A stretch of DNA of 7,104 nt. Origin: OCS116 cluster bacterium (lineage in GTDB: Bacteria; Pseudomonadota; Alphaproteobacteria; Rhizobiales; OSC116). The position numbers and the translations under genes were made by a program. This document shows, one piece after another, positions 4,552 through 7,104 of this stretch; the first letter of the stretch is position 1; each line of letters opens with the position of its first letter. The stretch is from positions 1 to 7,104 of the forward strand of contig NVUS02000219.1 of NCBI GenBank assembly GCA_002402005.2. The letters run 5' to 3'. The notes beneath the pieces are model-generated. The model was not told where the DNA came from and did not search any database. It saw nothing but the letters and a program-made list of their open reading frames with translations.

Positions 4552-5811
4552 ATGTTCAAACAAATTCGTGCTGTTTTGGCGCTTCTTGCCAGTGCAGGCA
4601 TTTTAAAATTTGCCGGTGGCTTGCAAGGCCTGCTTATCTATATTCGTGCTGGTCATGAAAAATTTTCGACTTTAGACATTTCACTCATCGGTGTTGGTTG
4701 GGCAATCGGGTTTATTGCCGGCTCACTTTATATGCCTGCCGTGGTCAAACGCGTTGGGCACATTCGCGCTTATAGTGTGATGGCGGCGTTTGGGGCGATT
4801 GCCATCTTGCTCAATGTATTGTGGGTTAACCCCATGTCGTGGGTGATTTTGCGTGGCATTTCGGGTTTTTGTTTTGCTGGCGCTTCGATGATTACCGAAA
4901 GCTGGCTCAATGAACGCTCAACCAATGAAACCCGTGGCTCGGTCTTTTCGACTTATATGATTGTTAGCCTAGCGACCACCATGATTGGGTTCTTATTGGT
5001 GTCATTTGTGGCGCCTGATGATGACCGGTTGTTTTTGTTTGGGGCAATACTTTTTTGCATGGCTTTGTTGCCGACCGCTTTGTCTAAAATCACTCAACCG
5101 AAACCACTTACCAATACCAAGGTGGATTTGAAAGCCATTTATGCCAATTCGCCAGTGGCGGCAATTGGTTGTTTTTTGGTGGGGGTAGATGCCGGTGCAT
5201 TTGGCGGCATGTCCGCAGCTTATGGGCAAGAACTTGGCCTCTCGACTCAGATGATTGCCTATTTTATGATGATTGCGATTTTCACCAGCCTGTTTAGCCA
5301 AAAACCGTTTGGCAAATTGTCTGATAAAATGGACAGGCGTTATGTGGTGGTTGGCATCACTATTGGGGCGGCTTTGTGCGCATTTGCAATTTTTTGGCTC
5401 GACAGCCGCAATGATTATGTGATTTTGGGCCTGATGGGGCTTTATGGGGCGTTTATGTATTCGCAATACCCCATTTTGGTGGCGCATGCGAATGACCATG
5501 CCAAGCCGGGTAGTTTGGTGACGGTTGCCTCTGGCCTTTTGCTGCTGTTTGGCATTGGCACCATAGTGGGACCGGTTATGGCCGGGCTGTTTATGACCCA
5601 AATGGGGCCTTCGGCTTTATTCTTATCCAACGCCATTGTGCATGCTGTGTTGGCCGCCCACACCGTCTATCGGGTATTCAGGCGTGAGGCGGTGCCGATG
5701 GAGCAAAGGCGCAAATTCCGCCGCATGTTATTGAACCGCAACAGCACCCCGCAAAGCGCGGTTTTAATGCCCAAATCCAAACCCATTCAAGTGCGCGATG
5801 ATGTGCAGTAA
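4552..5811 (+). CDS. YcaD-like major facilitator superfamily transporter
   Basis: A 419-residue inner-membrane protein with about twelve hydrophobic segments in two halves, separated near residues 182-200 by the polar stretch TQPKPLTNTKVDLK. MITESWLNERS (113-123) is the block that marks the YcaD-type MFS group. PFGKLSDKMDRR (252-263) is the second-half copy of the MFS loop motif G-x-L-a-D-r-x-g-R-k. YPILVAHANDHAKPG (306-320) is another block shared by this group, preceding the segment SLVTVASGLLLLFGIGTIVGP (321-341). The C-terminal tail from residue 375 is basic and presumably cytoplasmic. The substrate is unknown; drug or metabolite efflux is only a family-level guess. ATG 4552 has a weak GGA 6 nt ahead, and the N-terminus RAVLALLASAGILKFAGGLQG aligns with the first helix of the family. 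A possible -10 (TATACT, 4529-4534) lies in the short gap after DUF2794, without a good -35. Confidence 0.87.
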   Translation: MFKQIRAVLALLASAGILKFAGGLQGLLIYIRAGHEKFSTLDISLIGVGWAIGFIAGSLYMPAVVKRVGHIRAYSVMAAFGAIAILLNVLWVNPMSWVILRGISGFCFAGASMITESWLNERSTNETRGSVFSTYMIVSLATTMIGFLLVSFVAPDDDRLFLFGAILFCMALLPTALSKITQPKPLTNTKVDLKAIYANSPVAAIGCFLVGVDAGAFGGMSAAYGQELGLSTQMIAYFMMIAIFTSLFSQKPFGKLSDKMDRRYVVVGITIGAALCAFAIFWLDSRNDYVILGLMGLYGAFMYSQYPILVAHANDHAKPGSLVTVASGLLLLFGIGTIVGPVMAGLFMTQMGPSALFLSNAIVHAVLAAHTVYRVFRREAVPMEQRRKFRRMLLNRNSTPQSAVLMPKSKPIQVRDDVQ

Positions 5812-5828
5812 ACAATAATTATAGACAC

Positions 5829-5862
5829 AAAAAAGCCCCCGCAAATCAATGCGAGGGCTTTG
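5829..5862. terminator. Bidirectional terminator between the MFS and BI-1 genes
   Basis: AAAGCCC-C-CGC (5832-5842) pairs with GCG-A-GGGCTTT (5851-5861) with one mismatch and an eight-base loop. The minus-strand read ends in a clean run of six T bases, so it is strongest for the BI-1 gene ending at 5883. On the plus strand the TTTGAATTT tail serves the MFS gene less well. Its location between convergent genes fits a shared terminator. Confidence 0.87.
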
Positions 5863-5882
5863 AATTTATATCGCTCTAACGC

Positions 5883-6611
5883 TTAGTCTCTGGACATAAA
5901 ACCAAGTAGGCTTAAAATGTGAATGAACAAAGTGATGAAGCTACCATAAAGCATGAATGCACCAAAAATAGCTTTTTCAGTGATCGGGCCACCTTGGTAA
6001 TACATGTTCTTAATTTGCTGTGTTTCATAAGCAGTGATGCCAGAAATAAGCAAGATCACACCAAATGAAATGATGGCACTAAACAGACCTGATTGGAATA
6101 CGAAGATATTCAAGAAAGACACTGCAATGACACCAATGAAAGCCATGGTGAAAAATGTACCAAAGGCGGATAGGTTTTTCTTAGTGGTATAACCTAATAA
6201 GCTCATACCGGCAAACACCACAACCGTATAGGTGAGGGCTTGGAAAATAAGCTCAGATCTATCAGAATATAAGAATGAGGCCACCATAGGTGAAATCATC
6301 GCGCCCCAAAGGGCTGCATATAACCAATAGGCACCATGCGCCAAAACGGGGTTGCCCGAGAAAATAAGCTTAGGCGAGAACCAACCAAGACCCAATACAC
6401 CAGCAAACAATACCCATCTCATTGGGCCACCAGCGATGGCGATCATCAAATCGGGGTTTTTAGAAAGATAAAATACAATCAACGCTGTGAAGGCAAGGCC
6501 TAAACCCATGTAATTATATACTTTTAACATGTAAGACCGGAGGCCTTGATCGAGCTGTTCGCGGCTAACGCTTGGCGAAAAACCAGGATTATTTTGATTG
6601 AAATTTGACAT
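5883..6611 (-). CDS. Bax inhibitor-1 / YccA-like (TMBIM) integral membrane protein
   Basis: A 242-residue protein of the BI-1/YccA family, seven-helix membrane proteins. Bacterial members include YccA, which modulates the FtsH protease in E. coli, and the YetJ calcium-leak channel of Bacillus. The N-terminal 25 residues are polar (Asn/Gln/Ser-rich), followed by LRSYMLKVYNYMGLGLAFT, the usual family entry. Hydrophobic segments lie near 33-50, 66-86, 92-113, 122-140, 150-171, 177-195 and 214-236. TAYETQQIKNMYY (193-205) is the signature at the end of helix six. Helix seven reads LYGSFITLFIHILSLLGF, where most homologues I recall read LYLDFINLF or LYLNFINLF, so the conserved acidic or amide residue is a serine here. 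A GAAAGGG site precedes ATG 6611. The gene is followed by a strong terminator and preceded, 68 bp away on the same strand, by the ABC permease gene, so co-transcription is possible. Confidence 0.9.
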   Translation of the reverse strand: MSNFNQNNPGFSPSVSREQLDQGLRSYMLKVYNYMGLGLAFTALIVFYLSKNPDLMIAIAGGPMRWVLFAGVLGLGWFSPKLIFSGNPVLAHGAYWLYAALWGAMISPMVASFLYSDRSELIFQALTYTVVVFAGMSLLGYTTKKNLSAFGTFFTMAFIGVIAVSFLNIFVFQSGLFSAIISFGVILLISGITAYETQQIKNMYYQGGPITEKAIFGAFMLYGSFITLFIHILSLLGFMSRD

Positions 6612-6641
6612 TTTTACCCTTTCAAAATTCTATATAGTGGC

Positions 6642-6670
6642 AATATGGGGTTTCTATGGATAATTTGCAA
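6642..6670 (-). promoter_or_regulatory. Possible sigma-70-type promoter of the BI-1 gene
   Basis: On the minus strand TTGCAA (6665-6670) and CATATT (6642-6647) are 17 bp apart, each matching four of six consensus bases, and stand 30 bp upstream of the BI-1 start codon. It may give the gene its own transcript in addition to read-through from the permease gene. Confidence 0.22.
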
Positions 6671-6679
6671 TAGAAGAAA

Positions 6680-7104
6680 CTATGTATTTTGCAAAAATTG
6701 TCCTGCTTTACGGCCTAAGATGCGCCATGTGCCAAACAGGCCTAATATTAACACCGAAATTGTGCCCAAAATAAGGGTAAGCAACGCGCGCGAATAAATA
6801 AACTCATAGGGTATATTCATAAAGCCCATAATGGTTTGTGCGGCTATGCTGCCCAATACCAATGCGATGATGGAGGCTAGCAGACCCAAAATGGTAAATT
6901 CGGCCATCAACACACCCAGCAACCGGCCGCGGGTCGCGCCCAAAGCTTTTAAAATCACCATGTCATAAGTGCGGGCACGGTTGCCAGCGGCAATGGCCCC
7001 GCCCAATACCAAAAAGCCTGTGATAAGTGTCAGGCCGCCAGCCAGACGGATCACCATGGTTAGCTGTGAGGTTAAATTATAGGCGATCTCCAACGCATTA
7101 CGCA
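6680..7104 (-). CDS. FtsX-like ABC transporter permease, C-terminal fragment (5' end outside the window)
   Basis: The last 140 codons of an inner-membrane ABC permease with an FtsX-type domain. The frame stays open to the window edge, so the gene begins beyond 7104; full-length members of the YbbP-like group are around 800 residues with two such domains. Seen: a hydrophobic helix VIRLAGGLTLITGFLVLGGA, then AGNRARTYDMVILKALGATRGRLL, the hallmark 'R..e...lkalGa.r..l' cytoplasmic segment that contacts the ATPase. Two long hydrophobic segments follow (LMAEFTILGLLASIIALVLG and LLTLILGTISVLILGLFG), with a short basic tail. I assign it to the YbbP-type predicted export permeases rather than LolC/E, MacB or FtsX itself with only moderate certainty, helped by the neighbouring BI-1 gene, an arrangement I recall from Rhizobiales. 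The partner ATPase gene should lie further upstream, outside the window. Confidence 0.83.
   Translation of the reverse strand, partial: RNALEIAYNLTSQLTMVIRLAGGLTLITGFLVLGGAIAAGNRARTYDMVILKALGATRGRLLGVLMAEFTILGLLASIIALVLGSIAAQTIMGFMNIPYEFIYSRALLTLILGTISVLILGLFGTWRILGRKAGQFLQNT

Noticed and set aside
5002..5601. 199-codon open frame on the minus strand
   Set aside because: It lies wholly inside the well-supported MFS gene, is His/Lys/Gln-rich without domain resemblance, and is what reverse-reading a hydrophobic coding region yields.

Overview
The window (7104 bp, moderately AT-rich) looks like chromosomal DNA of an alphaproteobacterium, most likely a low-GC member of or near the Hyphomicrobiales (Rhizobiales). 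The reasons are the DUF1223 protein downstream of aconitase, a DUF2794 protein (a small family I know mainly from alphaproteobacteria), a nearby Bax-inhibitor-1-like protein and a YbbP/FtsX-type ABC permease. The clade assignment is inferred from gene content, not from a marker gene. I saw no rRNA, tRNA, CRISPR array, transposase or prophage gene.

Layout. Positions 1-996 hold the 3' part of aconitate hydratase (acnA), cut by the window start. A probable terminator follows, then a small GNAT-type acetyltransferase (1069-1539). Next is a secreted CXXC-containing DUF1223 protein (1655-2422). A TetR-family regulator (3014-2415, minus strand) overlaps the end of the DUF1223 gene by 8 bp. It is divergent from a flavodoxin-fold NAD(P)H:quinone-reductase-like gene (3120-3695). 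Positions 3696-4182 are a 487-bp gene-free stretch with several hairpins and one strong terminator. The DUF2794 gene (4183-4506) and a YcaD-like MFS transporter (4552-5811) follow on the plus strand. A strong bidirectional terminator separates them from the minus-strand genes: a seven-helix BI-1/YccA-like membrane protein (6611-5883) and the C-terminal end of an FtsX-like ABC permease, cut by the window end.

Most of this is housekeeping or conserved accessory sequence. The clearest regulatory unit is the TetR-oxidoreductase pair. Its 105-bp intergenic region carries three palindromes of the form TGAC-N4-GTCA spaced exactly 17 bp apart, the last abutting the oxidoreductase ribosome-binding site. 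This suggests a self-contained repressor/quinone-reductase switch, with the inducer unknown. The second region worth attention is the 487-bp gap. It holds a TTAA-N7-TTAA box ahead of two hairpins ending in a terminator (possible small RNA), and further on an extended two-stem inverted repeat enclosing a purine-rich bulge. I found no convincing complete novel system; the candidates are listed as findings with their weaknesses.
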